A stretch of 64,000 nucleotides of DNA from Carposina sasakii (taxonomy: Eukaryota > Arthropoda > Insecta > Lepidoptera > Carposinidae): positions 4,411,115-4,475,114 of the forward strand of contig CP053161.1 in NCBI GenBank assembly GCA_014607495.2, given 5' to 3'. The notes under the pieces are model-generated. The model was not told the origin of the DNA and made no database searches. It saw only the letters and a program-made list of their open reading frames with translations. Position 1 is the first letter of the stretch. Each line of letters begins with the position of its first letter. A program made the translations under genes and the position numbers. Of the stretch, positions 43,466 through 53,612 are shown in pieces.

Positions 43466-43720
43466 TGTATACATACATACATATAATTACCCCTTTATCC
43501 CTTACGGGGTAGGCAGAGCACCAAGGGCCGATAGAACCACATGGTGCCACATCTGATTAATTTTGAGAGTATAGTTGAGATGTACAAGTTCGGTTAATAG
43601 TGACAGGTGTTCAGCCTATCGCCTACAAAACACCAAGACCCTCTTGTCCCTCTACTGACTTGTACAGTATGCCCGGGAAGAGAAGCAGCTGTAGTATCAT
43701 ACTTTTTTTTTACTTCCAGA
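43466..43720 (-). mobile_element. Repeat H, fullest copy
   Basis: (ATAC)n, TTATCCCTTACGGGGTAGGC, AGAGCACCAAGGGCCGATAG, AACCACATGGTGCC, GTTGAGATGTACAAGTTCGG, CCTATCGCCTACAAAACACC, CTGACTTGTACAGTATGCCC, GGGAAGAGAAGCAGCTGTAG. The plus frame 43600-43824 is a shadow. Confidence 0.8.
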
Positions 43721-44209
43721 GCAGCATAGAAGTACATATCTTTATATATGTATGTAAACTACCTGCACTGCTTCATGGTGTGTATCTATATATATTCATA
43801 CAGCCCTTTGTTCCGCAGCTTTGATCGCTTAAGGACGAAGCCCTGACCTTTCAGGCCCGTCCCAATCCGGCCCTTCACGGTAACTTGCAAATACTTATCT
43901 TTGAAGATAAAATTAATGGCCTTCAAATATACTTAATTATTTTATTTTAAAGCAGCGTTCTCTCAGAGGATGAGCCAGCAATTTGTCACAGAAATTTGAC
44001 TGCGTTTGCGTGGCTTTCAAAATAATTTATATAATTAAATTTAACTTATTATATATTCCAATACCTAAATTAAATCTCAGAATTCCCCCCACATTTTATG
44101 GACTAGCTAATCTTGCTCAACACGCTCGAATTAATATTAATCACTTAACGTCAGATTATATAACTTGAGTAATTCGCGGGACGTGTGGCAGACTTCGCCA
44201 GGTTCAGGG

Positions 44210-44529
44210 GGTCTACTCTGAAATGCCGCTTTCGAATCTTTCGGTCCGACCGAAGCCCGACCGAATCGAAGCGTTTGACAGCCTTTGACCCTACTACGAA
44301 ATTGCTTCGGATTCATTCATCTGAGTTCACAACTCATTCGGAACCATAGAGAATAATTCACATTGACTAATATTATAAGCTTTCTATTATCTAGCCTTAT
44401 ACCTGTCAAATAGAGTTCGATCGGACCGAATGAAAAAACGGCGCGACTGATCCGATCGAAGGAAGTACGTAGTAGGAAACACCTCGATATTCGGCCGATA
44501 CTTCGTTTATCGTCACTTCAGAGTAGACC
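44210..44529. mobile_element. 320-bp element with 16-bp inverted ends
   Basis: GGTCTACTCTGAAATG at the left and CACTTCAGAGTAGACC at the right. Both halves are rich in TCGGTCCGAC / GATCGGACCGA words that could be transposase sites. TTCA lies at both borders but is offset by 3 nt on the left. One copy only. Confidence 0.6.
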
Positions 44530-44728
44530 TTCAAAGAACTTCAAACGTTTTGCATTAACTGCGTTTATTTATAATGAGGTTCTTCTTTCCTCTTTTGCCA
44601 ATCTTTGAAGTATTGCTTGTAGATTTATAACATAACCGCAGGCAACAGGAAAACGATTTAAAATTATATGTATTTCAAGACCAGCACGCGTTTGTTGAAT
44701 TTGGTGAGAGCGAGATGTCTCACTTTTA

Positions 44729-45564
44729 GGCCTCATTCGCACGAGACGAGGCTTTTTTAACGTCCGTTTAAAAAACAAACGGACGTTAAAAAAGCGTTCA
44801 AATAGAACAAATGCATTCCCAAGTATATATTCACACGACAGCGTTTTTAAAACACGCCGTTTTATTTATCGAGTAGTGTCCTATTTTCAATTTCGGGCGT
44901 TGGAAATAGACCATATGCAACTTCATACGATTATTCATACTAACCGGAAAAAAACGCCGGCGCGTTGCGGTCAATGCGCAGCGCGCTGTTTATGTGAGCG
45001 GACGTGTCTTGTTTACTACGCGCAGCTCAACAACGGTTCAGAGCCCCTTGGCCGATATAAGTTCGCCGGAAGAATTTTTGTATTAATTTCGTCTTAATAA
45101 AGATACATAATTCTAATTTTTTTATTAGTATTTTATTTACCTCAGTGTAACAACCAGCCGTTGTATAGGTGGCATCGCCAAACGCATGTTGGTATCTTGA
45201 AGTGTTATTTGAGGGCCCACCATTTTTAGCAATACGTCAAATGTTGCTATAGACATACGAAAATAATTGAAAAATTTTGCAGGGTATTGCCTCAAATTTT
45301 CGTACAGTATCACAAACTGCCCTTTTGTGTATCTTGGCTCATTCAGAGGATGTACCCAGAATGCTTTCTGTTTCCTTTTTCGTCTTTTAGCGACACAAAC
45401 CGCTATTGCTAGTAATTTAGCGTTAACCATTCTCACGTCTTACTAAAGTGCGAGACGAAACACAAGTGATTTAAAACCATTCGTATGAACAATCAAATTT
45501 ATAACGTTATAAAACCGCCAACGCTTTAACGCATCGCTTTTTTAACTCTCGTGCGAATGAGGCC
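44729..45564 (-). mobile_element. PIF/Harbinger element, internally deleted, TTA TSD
   Basis: Exact 17-bp ends GGCCTCATTCGCACGAG / CTCGTGCGAATGAGGCC and TTA on both sides (44726-44728, 45565-45567), the classic PIF/Harbinger TWA duplication. A perfect 17-bp hairpin TTTTTTAACGTCCGTTT lies inside the left end. The interior keeps only the first part of a transposase gene; the catalytic DDE part and the companion Myb-like gene are gone. Confidence 0.93.
45137..45436 (-). pseudogene. Harbinger (HARBI1-like) transposase, N-terminal exon
   Basis: 99 residues: a basic patch AKRRKRKQKAFWVHPLN, then GQFVILYENLRQYPAKF, NYFRMSIATFDVLLKMV and MRLAMPPIQRLVVTLR. The W-V-H-P, YFRMS...FD.LL and R.A..P..RL..TLR pattern is that of HARBI1/ALP1-type nucleases before their DDE domain. 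The frame stops at a GAG|GTAAAT donor-like site, so it may be exon 1 with the rest deleted. Lies inside an element whose ends are intact. Confidence 0.85.
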
Positions 45565-45770
45565 TTAAACGTCAAATCCACAGAGCTAAGTAATAACTAG
45601 ACAAGGCAAATGTTTCTACTTGGTGTGTAAAAAGGGATTGCAAACCACTTCTATCAGCCCTAATTCACTGGCTTGAGAACGAGTGTCTATTCTAATTCTT
45701 AAGTCTATTTTTACGTGCATAGTACATACACTTAGTTTATCTAGTTATTAATAGCTCTGTGAGTTTAACG

Positions 45771-45956
45771 CAGTGGTTCCCAAAGTGGTCCAGGTGGACC
45801 CCCAGGGGTCCACAGAAGACTCGATGGGGGTCTACGTTGGCGTGAAAAAACGGGGATCACAATTAATTTGTACGTGGTGTAGGCCTGTAGGGGGTCCACC
45901 AGAACCAGTTAACTTTGAAAAGTGGTCTATGAGCAAAAATTGTTTGGGAATCCCTG
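45771..45956. mobile_element. hAT MITE (186 bp) with perfect 8-bp TSD
   Basis: GTTTAACG at 45763-45770 and 45957-45964. CAGTGGTTCCCAAAGTGGTC to GTTTGGGAATCCCTG. Same family as 30998-31178, about 85-90% alike by eye. The plus frame 45773-46072 is a shadow. Confidence 0.95.
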
Positions 45957-46399
45957 GTTTAACGTTTAAAAGTGAGACATCTCGCTCTCACCAAATTCAT
46001 CATACGGGTACTGAAATAGTTTATAAATGCTTCAGTTTCAATTCATTACTTCATTGTATAATACCTATGTAGGTAAGTATTTTAAATTGGAAAAAAAATT
46101 AAAATGATTAATTCATTAGCTCAAAACTTGTTACAATATAGTTATATTACATTATTAGATCAGAGACATGTCTCGCCAAAAAAATTATTCAACAATGTTA
46201 CAAAATTTATAATTATTCAGACGTCTATGAAGATAAGCTTCTGCGTTATTCCATCTATGCCTTACCCTAACACGCAGGGGAAAGGTCATGTGCAGCAACT
46301 AATATGTAACAATGTCGCGAGTCATTTATTACTGTTGCCGGTGCACATCGCGTGACTGGCAACACTGCAGTGAGAGGTAGATGGATTATATAATTAGAG

Positions 46400-46545
46400 A
46401 TCTAAATTAGTTAGAGATGTCTAGAGAAAGGTTAGGCCAAGAGTATTCTAAACTGAATGTCATGCAAAATGATGAAGCAAGGGGTATGTTCTCTGCCTAC
46501 CCCTCCGGGAAAGAGGCATAATTTTAAGTATGTACGAGTATCATC
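46400..46545 (+). pseudogene. Retroelement C-terminal remnant (repeat H tail)
   Basis: CCAAGAGTATTCTAAACTGA, ATGATGAAGC, then TTCTCTGCCTACCCCTCCGG and GAAAGAGGCATAATTTTA. In related sequence this encodes a VSAYPSGKEA-type end. Interior lost. Confidence 0.55.
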
Positions 46546-46552
46546 GATTTAG

Positions 46553-47058
46553 AATAAATCAGATTCAGATCATTTATTTACATAAATATGGGTACATAAT
46601 GGTGATAATGTAATTGAAAAAATTTGCTCCTGCATATTTGCCAGTCATTGGCATGCAAATGTTAGTTATGTTAGTTACACAAAGATAAAGTTTAATAGAT
46701 AAAGATAAAAGTTATTAATTGGTTAATGTTATAAGTCTAGCTAGCATCACATACAATACAGATACTCTAGCATATAGGTTTTTTTTTTATTCTAGTAGTA
46801 ACAAATGTCACATTAATAATAAAATAAAATAGTAATAATAAATTAAATGTCAACAATTTTACAATTATATAGTTTTTGCCAATTTAGCATTGAAAAATTC
46901 CTCAATCGAATAGTAGGCGCCACCAACCAAAAGCTTGTAAAGTTTATTTTTAAATATATTAATGTCACCAGTCCTGCATATGTCACTTGGTAATTTATTA
47001 TATACTCTAGAATCATATAGGATTATATAATCGATGGTATGTATGTATAATATAAGTT
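46553..47058 (-). pseudogene. CR1/Jockey-type LINE 3' end
   Basis: On the minus strand an open run without ATG ends at a stop at 46865-46867: SRVYNKLPSDICRTGD, INIFKNKLYKLLVGGAYYSI, then EEFFNAKLAKTI. The YNKLP...F...LK.LL...AYYS.EEF pattern is the usual C-terminus of Jockey/CR1-group ORF2. A ~300-bp 3' UTR leads to a tail AAATAAATGATCTGAATCTG. The 5' side is cut by a Helitron at 47063. Confidence 0.8.
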
Positions 47059-47062
47059 AACA

Positions 47063-47226
47063 CTAGATGTTGCCCGTAACTTCGTCCGACTACCGTCCGT
47101 CGTTAGACTGCAGACTGTGGCCTATGTCCTGCTCCGTACTTCCAAGTGTTAAGTATTGAGTTAATAAAGCGTGAAAAGGTAACAAACAATCAAACAAACA
47201 TAATTTCGCATTCATAATATCAGTTG
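47063..47226 (-). mobile_element. Helitron fragment
   Basis: CTAGATGTTGCCCGTAACTT at the 3' end; AAAAGGTAACAAACAATCAA and TTTCGCATTCATAATATCAG at the 5' end. Confidence 0.65.
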
Positions 47227-47419
47227 GAATTGGGATACGTTTTAAATTTAAAGCTACTGTCTTTCCAAAACCTCACTTTAGGTTTATTTGTCAAGTTCGC
47301 TTATAAATATCTGCACAGCTTTCTTCTTCAAGCTCTCCATTTATATGAAGAGGGCATGACCGAAGGCGCAGCGGCGGGCTTAAGTGATTAAAATCGCGTC
47401 TGCTGCGCTCAAACAAAGC

Positions 47420-47985
47420 AGGCGAAATGTGCAGATGAATTTAAATGCAGGAGCCGCTACAATAGGGGAGGGTGCAGCGTGTCAGTCTTCGCTGAGGCAT
47501 AGTGGAAAGCGCGGAGCAATCACTAAGGGGAGATGCAATGATCTACGACGGCCAACACCTACAATGCAATTTAAATGCAGGAGTCGCTACAATAGGGGAG
47601 GGTGCAGCATCTCAGGGATGAGGCCTTTGCTGAGGCATAGAGGAAAACATAGGAGATGCGATGATACGCCCATATAATGCTGTTTTCAAGCCACATACCT
47701 ACGCCTATTAAGTCACTGTCTCATCTGTCACTAACATGATGAGCTGATGCCTTCGCCGAAGCATAGTGGAAAACACGTAGCAAGGACTAAGGGAACATGC
47801 GATGATCTGCGATGGCCAATATAATATGTTTCCTAAGCTATATGTTCTTCACTGACTCGACTGTCACTAAGACTATGAGTGCAGCGTGACAAGACCGATG
47901 CCTTCACTGAGGCGTAGTGGAAAACACCGGAGCAATGACTAAAGAGACGTGCAATGATGTAGCAACCTAATGATTTTATACAAGT
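47420..47985 (+). repeat. Degenerate minisatellite, four ~125-150-bp units
   Basis: A core of GCTGAGGCATAGTGGAAA, GGAGCAATGACTAAGG and GAGATGCAATGATCTGCGA recurs near 47489, 47629, 47754 and 47906. The first two units also share TTTAAATGCAGGAG and CGCTACAATAGGGGAGGGTG at 130-bp spacing. The 97-codon frame at 47384-47677 arises from the repeat. Confidence 0.75.
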
Positions 47986-48489
47986 CATATATGTTTCTAA
48001 TATTGTAACTGAGACGGCGCTGGGCGGAATTTATCAACGGCGAGTTTTAATTTTCAATTACAATACTATATTAAATCGATATGATTCGGCAGATCATCAT
48101 GATCATTTTCAGGTCCACGAAACCCTGATCTACTCAGCCTATGCGACGGTAGCTTCGGGAGGTGCTATTAAACTCTGCTGACACCATAAATACGGCCATG
48201 TAACTATGGTGAGAAGCAAATACGAGTATTAGGCAGTAATTGGTTCATGCCACGTCTCGTTGAAAACAGTTATAATAGGTTTAATTTAAATTTCCTATGC
48301 TTAGGTGTCCACTCCGATTGATTGCTATTGATAAAAACTGAGCACGTTATAGGTTATTTGCTAAATCGATATTTAAAGTGCTAAATTACATATGGTAATA
48401 ACACGTTTTAGTACAACATGCGATACTTTATTAAAATACTAGTTTACCACCCCTCTTTACTACTGCGCTTATGTATTTATATTTATAAA
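47986..48489. other. Single-copy stretch, nothing seen
   Basis: No supported feature. Confidence 0.3.
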
Positions 48490-48754
48490 CAGTGTGATTT
48501 TTAGTTGTCAACGTTCCCGAAAACTACGGAATCTCTCATCATCACGATCATTTTTCTCCATGGAAGCATACCTGGGAAGTGTCTGGTTCCCAAGGTATTA
48601 GTGTCCAAAGTTGAGTAAATAGACTGCGTTTTTCTACGTAAATGCACATAGACGCGCGTAGCAAGATTTTTTTACGAGAAATAATTAATATCTGTCTATG
48701 AAAAAACTAACATAAACACTAGACACTATAAATGAAACAACGAAAAATCACCTG
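48490..48754. mobile_element. MITE-A copy 8, deleted form
   Basis: CAGTGTGATTTTTAGTTGTC to GAAAAATCACCTG. The right third is replaced by AATGAAACAACGAAAAATCA, making a 265-bp form found only here and in the next copy. Confidence 0.9.
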
Positions 48755-48758
48755 TATA

Positions 48759-49024
48759 CAGGGTGATTTTTGGTCGTCAACGTTCCCGAAAACTACGGAA
48801 TCTCTCATCATCACGATCATTTTTCTCCATGGAAGCATACCTGGGAAGTGTCTGGTTTCCAAGGTATTAGTGTCCAAAGTTGAGTAAAAAGACTGCGTTT
48901 TTCTGCGTAAATGCACATAGACGCGCGTAGCAAGATTTTTTTACGAGAAATAATTAATATCTGTCTATGAAAAAACTAACATAAACACTAGACACTATAA
49001 ATGAAACAACGAAAAATCATCCTG
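48759..49024. mobile_element. MITE-A copy 9, near-identical tandem copy
   Basis: Same deletion and same CTCTCATCATC variant as copy 8, only a handful of differences, separated by TATA. The minus frame 48719-48916 is a shadow. Confidence 0.92.
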
Positions 49025-49028
49025 TATA

Positions 49029-49294
49029 CAGGGTGTAAGAAAAAGGGTATGTTAAGCGAAAAGCTACGAGTATATGAACAGCCCACTGTAGAGAACCTAT
49101 CCACAAAATTTGAGACCCGAAATCACATGTTTATTATTCCGGATAGTATGGAGAATTTTTAAATATCTCAGGAATTTTCATACAATCTTGAAAAATAAAA
49201 ATGTGATTTTGAGTCTTAAATTTTATAGATAGGTTCTCTATAGTGGGCTATTTACATAGCTTTTCGCTTAACATACCCTTTTTGTTACACCCTG
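49029..49294. mobile_element. MITE-B copy abutting MITE-A
   Basis: CAGGGTGTAAGAAAAAGGGT to CCCTTTTTGTTACACCCTG; only TATA lies between it and copy 9 of MITE-A. The plus frame at 49243 is a shadow. Confidence 0.92.
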
Positions 49295-49549
49295 TATATG
49301 TACTTCACTCCTCAATGTGCTTCCCTTTTCCAGGCAGTAGTTTTACTTATTCCCGAGAGAACCCTAATTTACACCGTAGACGAAACTATTCGGCAATAAA
49401 CTGCATCCATCTCAAATGCCGTAAATATAACATACATTTATTTTACTCAGTACAACATTACAAGGACTAAATCGTAATACGTGCAATGAAAGTCAAGAGT
49501 ACTGACGACCAATTGATCGCAATTTTATCTAAGAAGTAATTATTATTAA

Positions 49550-49880
49550 CTAGGGGACGCCCGCGACTCCGTCCGCGTGGACTACAAAAAAAAACAAAAT
49601 GTCGAACTAATCCGGGATAAAAACATTTTCCCGGGATAAAAAGGGGATAAATAGCCTATATGTTAAGTGGGACCTGTCACAATATATTCCTGAAAACTGC
49701 ATCGAAATCGGTTCAGCCGTTTCTGAGATTAGCGTGCACAAACGCACAGACAAACCGACAAACAGACAAAAATTCCAAAAATCATCGTTTTGGGTTCTAT
49801 TGCGTTGATAAAGGTCTCCTATAATATTTTTTCTCATATATCTTCCATGTACAGACAGCGATCCGTTACATTTTTATTAT
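49550..49880 (-). mobile_element. Helitron, long subtype, complete
   Basis: CTAGGGGACGCCCGCGACTC to ACATTTTTATTATATG; carries a 12-bp extra repeat AAAAAGGGGATA. Matches 18429-18747 end to end. Confidence 0.88.
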
Positions 49881-50285
49881 ATGTACAGATATATAGATAA
49901 GTAGTTATTCTGTATTAAATAAGTTAAAATCTGTACCTCATTGCCTATATTTCTTAAACATTGGCGACGATTCCACAATAAGAGACTTAACAAAAACTTT
50001 AAGAAATATTTAAGAGGTAAAATAACTAAAACACATAGCATGTGCTTTTTCAGCTAAAAACACGATAAGAACAAAACAATAAACAATTTTCTAGAATCAG
50101 TTATACGACAAACAAGACCAATTGAGCTACTGATACCACGCTATGCTGTGACAAAGCATTTAAATGCACGCTAAGTTGACATCGACCTTTTCGGTATAAC
50201 TATAGCAGAGAACTAAAAAGGTAAACACTAAGCTATTCGTCCGTCAGACCGTAAATTAAAGCTTACGAGTTATTCTGATGTATCT

Positions 50286-50420
50286 TTAGGGCCGATTTTT
50301 TATATAATAGATATTAGGTCTATTTGAAGGATATAGTTGATGCTGTCTCTATTTTGATTAAGATTCAGAGAAAGACAGAATCAAATGTAGCCATTAGTTA
50401 GGACTATCTGCCTATTAAAA
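50286..50420. mobile_element. MITE-O copy 3, degenerate
   Basis: AGGGCCGATTTTTTATATAA, GATGCTGTCTCTATTTTGAT, CAGAGAAAGACAGAATCAA. Confidence 0.55.
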
Positions 50421-51114
50421 TCTATTCTTTAGTATTAAGCTATTTGACTGCAAACGTTCGGTATTTTTTGCGCGAATGAGCATTGTAGAGCATACAGCGG
50501 AATTGTATGAAGTCATGTTTCTGAAAATTACCTCTATCTGCGTTATGTAACAACGTACAAATGTACCTATAGAATACGATTTATAACCCTTTTGTTAAAA
50601 CATGGCAACGCGATAATAGAATATAATTCGTCGGATAACCGCCATCCAATGTAACCATCTGCAAATAACATGATACAAGCCGACACCTCGATAATGGCAA
50701 GTCTAGAGCATATTTTATTTACTAGTCTATGTACCCCATCAAAGGGAAAAATATCCAACCTAGCAATTGCTTACACAGCAACCAATATTAATATGCAGTT
50801 GTATCGAACCGAGCGGTAACCAGCGCCCCCTTTTCCCGTCGATTGGTTTCGCCAATTCTTTCCGTGTACAATAAATATTTTATCTGGTAAATAGCTTTGT
50901 TCTACAGACAGTAGTAATTTCGAGTTGGACGGTTAAATTGCACCGCCCTTTGGCTGGGCGGATGTTTACTTCTATTTTCAATTGCTATTTGAATTGTAAA
51001 GTAAAAATGGTTTGTAAAGGCTGCGCGAGCTAATTATTTACTGAGCGCTCTGTTTCGGGCCAATGCAGGGTTTAATTTTGTTGGGTTATTTGCATGAATG
51101 AAGAATAACAGCTT
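50421..51114. other. Single-copy stretch, nothing recognised
   Basis: A less AT-rich patch near 50800-50960 has no open frame of note. Confidence 0.3.
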
Positions 51115-51245
51115 GGGCTGATGCGAGGCTCTCCTTCCATGTCATAAGAGTAAACTACGGAGCTCAGGGGCGTTCCCTCAGACGATGGGCTAGCAAATTG
51201 TCATTGGCTACCCTATATACACCGCCGTGTTGCAGCATACAGCAG
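51115..51245. repeat. Repeat G copy
   Basis: GGGCTGATGCGAGGCTCTCC, GGGCGTTCCCTCAGACGATG, GCTAGCAAATTGTC, CACCGCCGTGTTGCAGC. Confidence 0.55.
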
Positions 51246-51688
51246 TTTTGAAAATACTGATTATGTACATACAAAATATAATATTCCAAACATTACCTCG
51301 CGCAATCTTGTAGAGCACCAATTTAATTTTGACGTTTCTGAAAACTCGCTTGACGCAATATATCCTATCTGAAATTCAGTCTAACAGGGCAGGCCGATTA
51401 TTAATTCATGACAATCTCTAAAGGGTGGCGACCCCAAGAGAGGGAAGGATAGTACCGATGTGTATGAGGTCTACATACAATTAGTTGTGGTATTCAGTAC
51501 CTTGCTTGCTAGTCCCGTGGTTGTGTGTAAATGTTTAAGTAATGATTCAGTATATGGTTAAAATATTGAACTAGGGAAAATTACGAAAGAGTTCACACGG
51601 ATAGACATGGACGGATGATAGATATAACAAAACCCATATAATATCAGTTCGACATAAAAGCAACTTGTGCTGATGCGAGGTTGAAAAC

Positions 51689-52070
51689 CAGGACTCGAAG
51701 AAGACATACCAGGACATTTCGATTAAAAGCCAGAACTATACATGTGCGAGCACAGTGACAATATGATTGGAGAGAGTAAGTGGCGTGCAAATTCCAAAAC
51801 ATACTTACGAGTAGGTCTTTGCCACATTCAGCTCCGGCGACTATATATTTGCTTCTTTTAGGCTTCCTAGAGGTGCCGCTGACGCTTATTTGCGTCATGG
51901 CACTAGACGTTGACCGATTTCGATACCCTTATAATCTGCCATAATCTGCCGACAGCGAATGTGTCAGGACTCTGAAACTCAGGACGATGCTTACAAACTA
52001 TCCAGGACAACCCAGGACACCCCAAAAAGCAGGACATGTCCTGGGAAAACAGGACGGTTGGCAACCCTAG
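51689..52070 (-). mobile_element. Probable DNA-element end with CAGGAC repeats
   Basis: Six CAGGAC words lie within 51965-52055 and two more at 51689 and 51710, plus one inverted at 52038. The outer end on the minus strand reads CTAGGGTTGCCAACCGTCCT, typical of DNA-transposon tips with subterminal transposase sites. No opposite end or duplication was found. Confidence 0.45.
51809..51898 (-). CDS. Candidate first coding exon, 30 codons to a donor
   Basis: An ATG at 51898 opens exactly 30 codons (MTQISVSGTSRKPKRSK, then YIVAGAECGKDLL) ending at a strong donor CTC|GTAAGTATG. Composition is protein-like with a basic cluster. It could be exon 1 of a transposase belonging to the enclosing CAGGAC-rich element, or an upstream exon of the minus-strand Mxd gene. 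No family recognised and no partner exon identified. Confidence 0.3.
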
Positions 52071-53416
52071 GTTACACCTTACCCAATTAAATCAGACTTT
52101 ATTATGTCCGAATTACAACAGGAACTATTGTCTATTGGGAATAAACGACGTTCCCTTGGCCGAGCGGTGGCGGGTACATGTTGAAATTTCATTAAGAACT
52201 TGACAGCTCAACCTTGCGGACAGTAATAAGGGCCGCCATTTTAAATTGTCGCAGTAAAATGTCGAATAAGGACATGATGCGACAGAAATAAAACCGCAGA
52301 CTATGTAGTTTACATACATATACTCGTATTTTTACACTGATCGTTAATAATTTTATATAATCTTAATATGAGTAAACGTTGTTTCGCGCTTTTGCGGTTC
52401 ATGAAGTGGATGGATATTTCAGTGAAAACGCCAAGATCACTACACAGAAATTTATTTAGCTTATAAGTACAAGTTATCGCGTCTTAACGTTAGGTCAGAC
52501 ATGTTATAACTTTTTTAAATTTAAAACCTGTGTTGCCAACACAACAAAAGTGTTGCCAGCTACAAACGTGGAGTAGATGACATGGATGTAGAGTAGACAA
52601 AGTCGCGTCTAAATTTAGACACTGTTTAAAAAAAAAACATTTGACAGCAAAATGCATGGAATATTAACTTTGGCAATGTTTAGTATAAACAAAGTTTAAA
52701 TTTTTTGTAATGAATATCAGCATAAATGTTTATTTCTATACACATTTTAGTACTTACTATACAATTAGTTAAGTACCTATCTGTTAATAGTTTACCTATA
52801 TGATATTAAGGTAACAAATTAAGCTACAAAATCAAGCAGTTATGTAATACAAGTTCAATTCCAGTTTGACCGACAAAGACAGTAACATGACACTAACCGA
52901 CCGGCAGTCCAAATAGTTGATAAATCGCGGGATTTGCGGATAATCCCCGAGTTTTCAGAATTCTGGTCTATACAGCAACACACAGTAGTGCGACCGCAAT
53001 CCCATTTGGGAAGGAACCTCAATCCAACTTGGACAATGGACGCACACTGATAGGTTAAGGCCGCCTTTCCACCATACATTAAGCTATGCCACATCACGCT
53101 ACGTATGATTGCGTTTGGTATCCTTACTTCAAAAACATAGCTTTCATGCAAACTTCTAACCCCTGTTTTACCCTCTTAGGGGTGGAAGTAGACCACCAGT
53201 CATCTAAGTGCATGTTTTTTTTTCCGTTTTTTAATATGTAAGTACATAGCTTAGTTCTTTCTTACGCAGTTGGGTTTTTGGATTTTTTTAAATTATGTTT
53301 TTTTTTTAGTTATTGTATACTGGATTTGTCGTTTAAATGTGAGATATCCAATGCTACAGGTGCTACAATATTTTAAATATCCGAATAATAATGCGAAACA
53401 ATTCAATATCCCGGCA
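52071..53416. other. 1.3-kb stretch, no gene supported
   Basis: The 98-codon minus frame 52855-53151 is unremarkable. AAACTTCTAACCCCTGTTTT near 53151-53170 resembles a common insect repeat word. Confidence 0.3.
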
Positions 53417-53612
53417 TACTGTACAAGTCAGTAGAGGGACAAGAGGGTTTTGGTGTTTTGTAGGCGATAGGCTGACCACCTGTCACTACTAACCGAACTT
53501 GTACATCTCAACTATACCCTTAAAATTGGCAGAAGTGGCACCATGTGGTTCTATCGGCCCTTGGTGCTCTGCCTACCCCGTAAGGGATAAAGGGGTGATT
53601 ATATGTATGTAA
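53417..53612 (+). mobile_element. Repeat H copy
   Basis: CATACTGTACAAGTCAGTAG, GAGGGTTTTGGTGTTTTGTA, ACCGAACTTGTACATCTCAA, GCACCATGTGGTTCTATCGG, CTACCCCGTAAGGGATAAAG, short (TATG)n. Confidence 0.8.

Larger units (their letters stand above)
44660..46030. repeat. Large inverted repeat carrying Harbinger and hAT insertions
   Basis: The arm GGTGAGAGCGAGATGTCTCA (44703-44722) returns inverted at 45973-45992. After subtracting the two insertions, the left arm (44695-44728 plus 45565-45605) and the right arm (45741-45762 plus 45957-46000) match over about 65 bp, including CTTTTAAACGT, CACAGAGCT and AATAACTAG. Weaker matching continues outward. Confidence 0.8.

Noticed and set aside
47384..47677. 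97-codon plus frame as a gene
   Set aside because: It is generated by the minisatellite; units repeat in the peptide (LNAGAATI / KCRSRYN).
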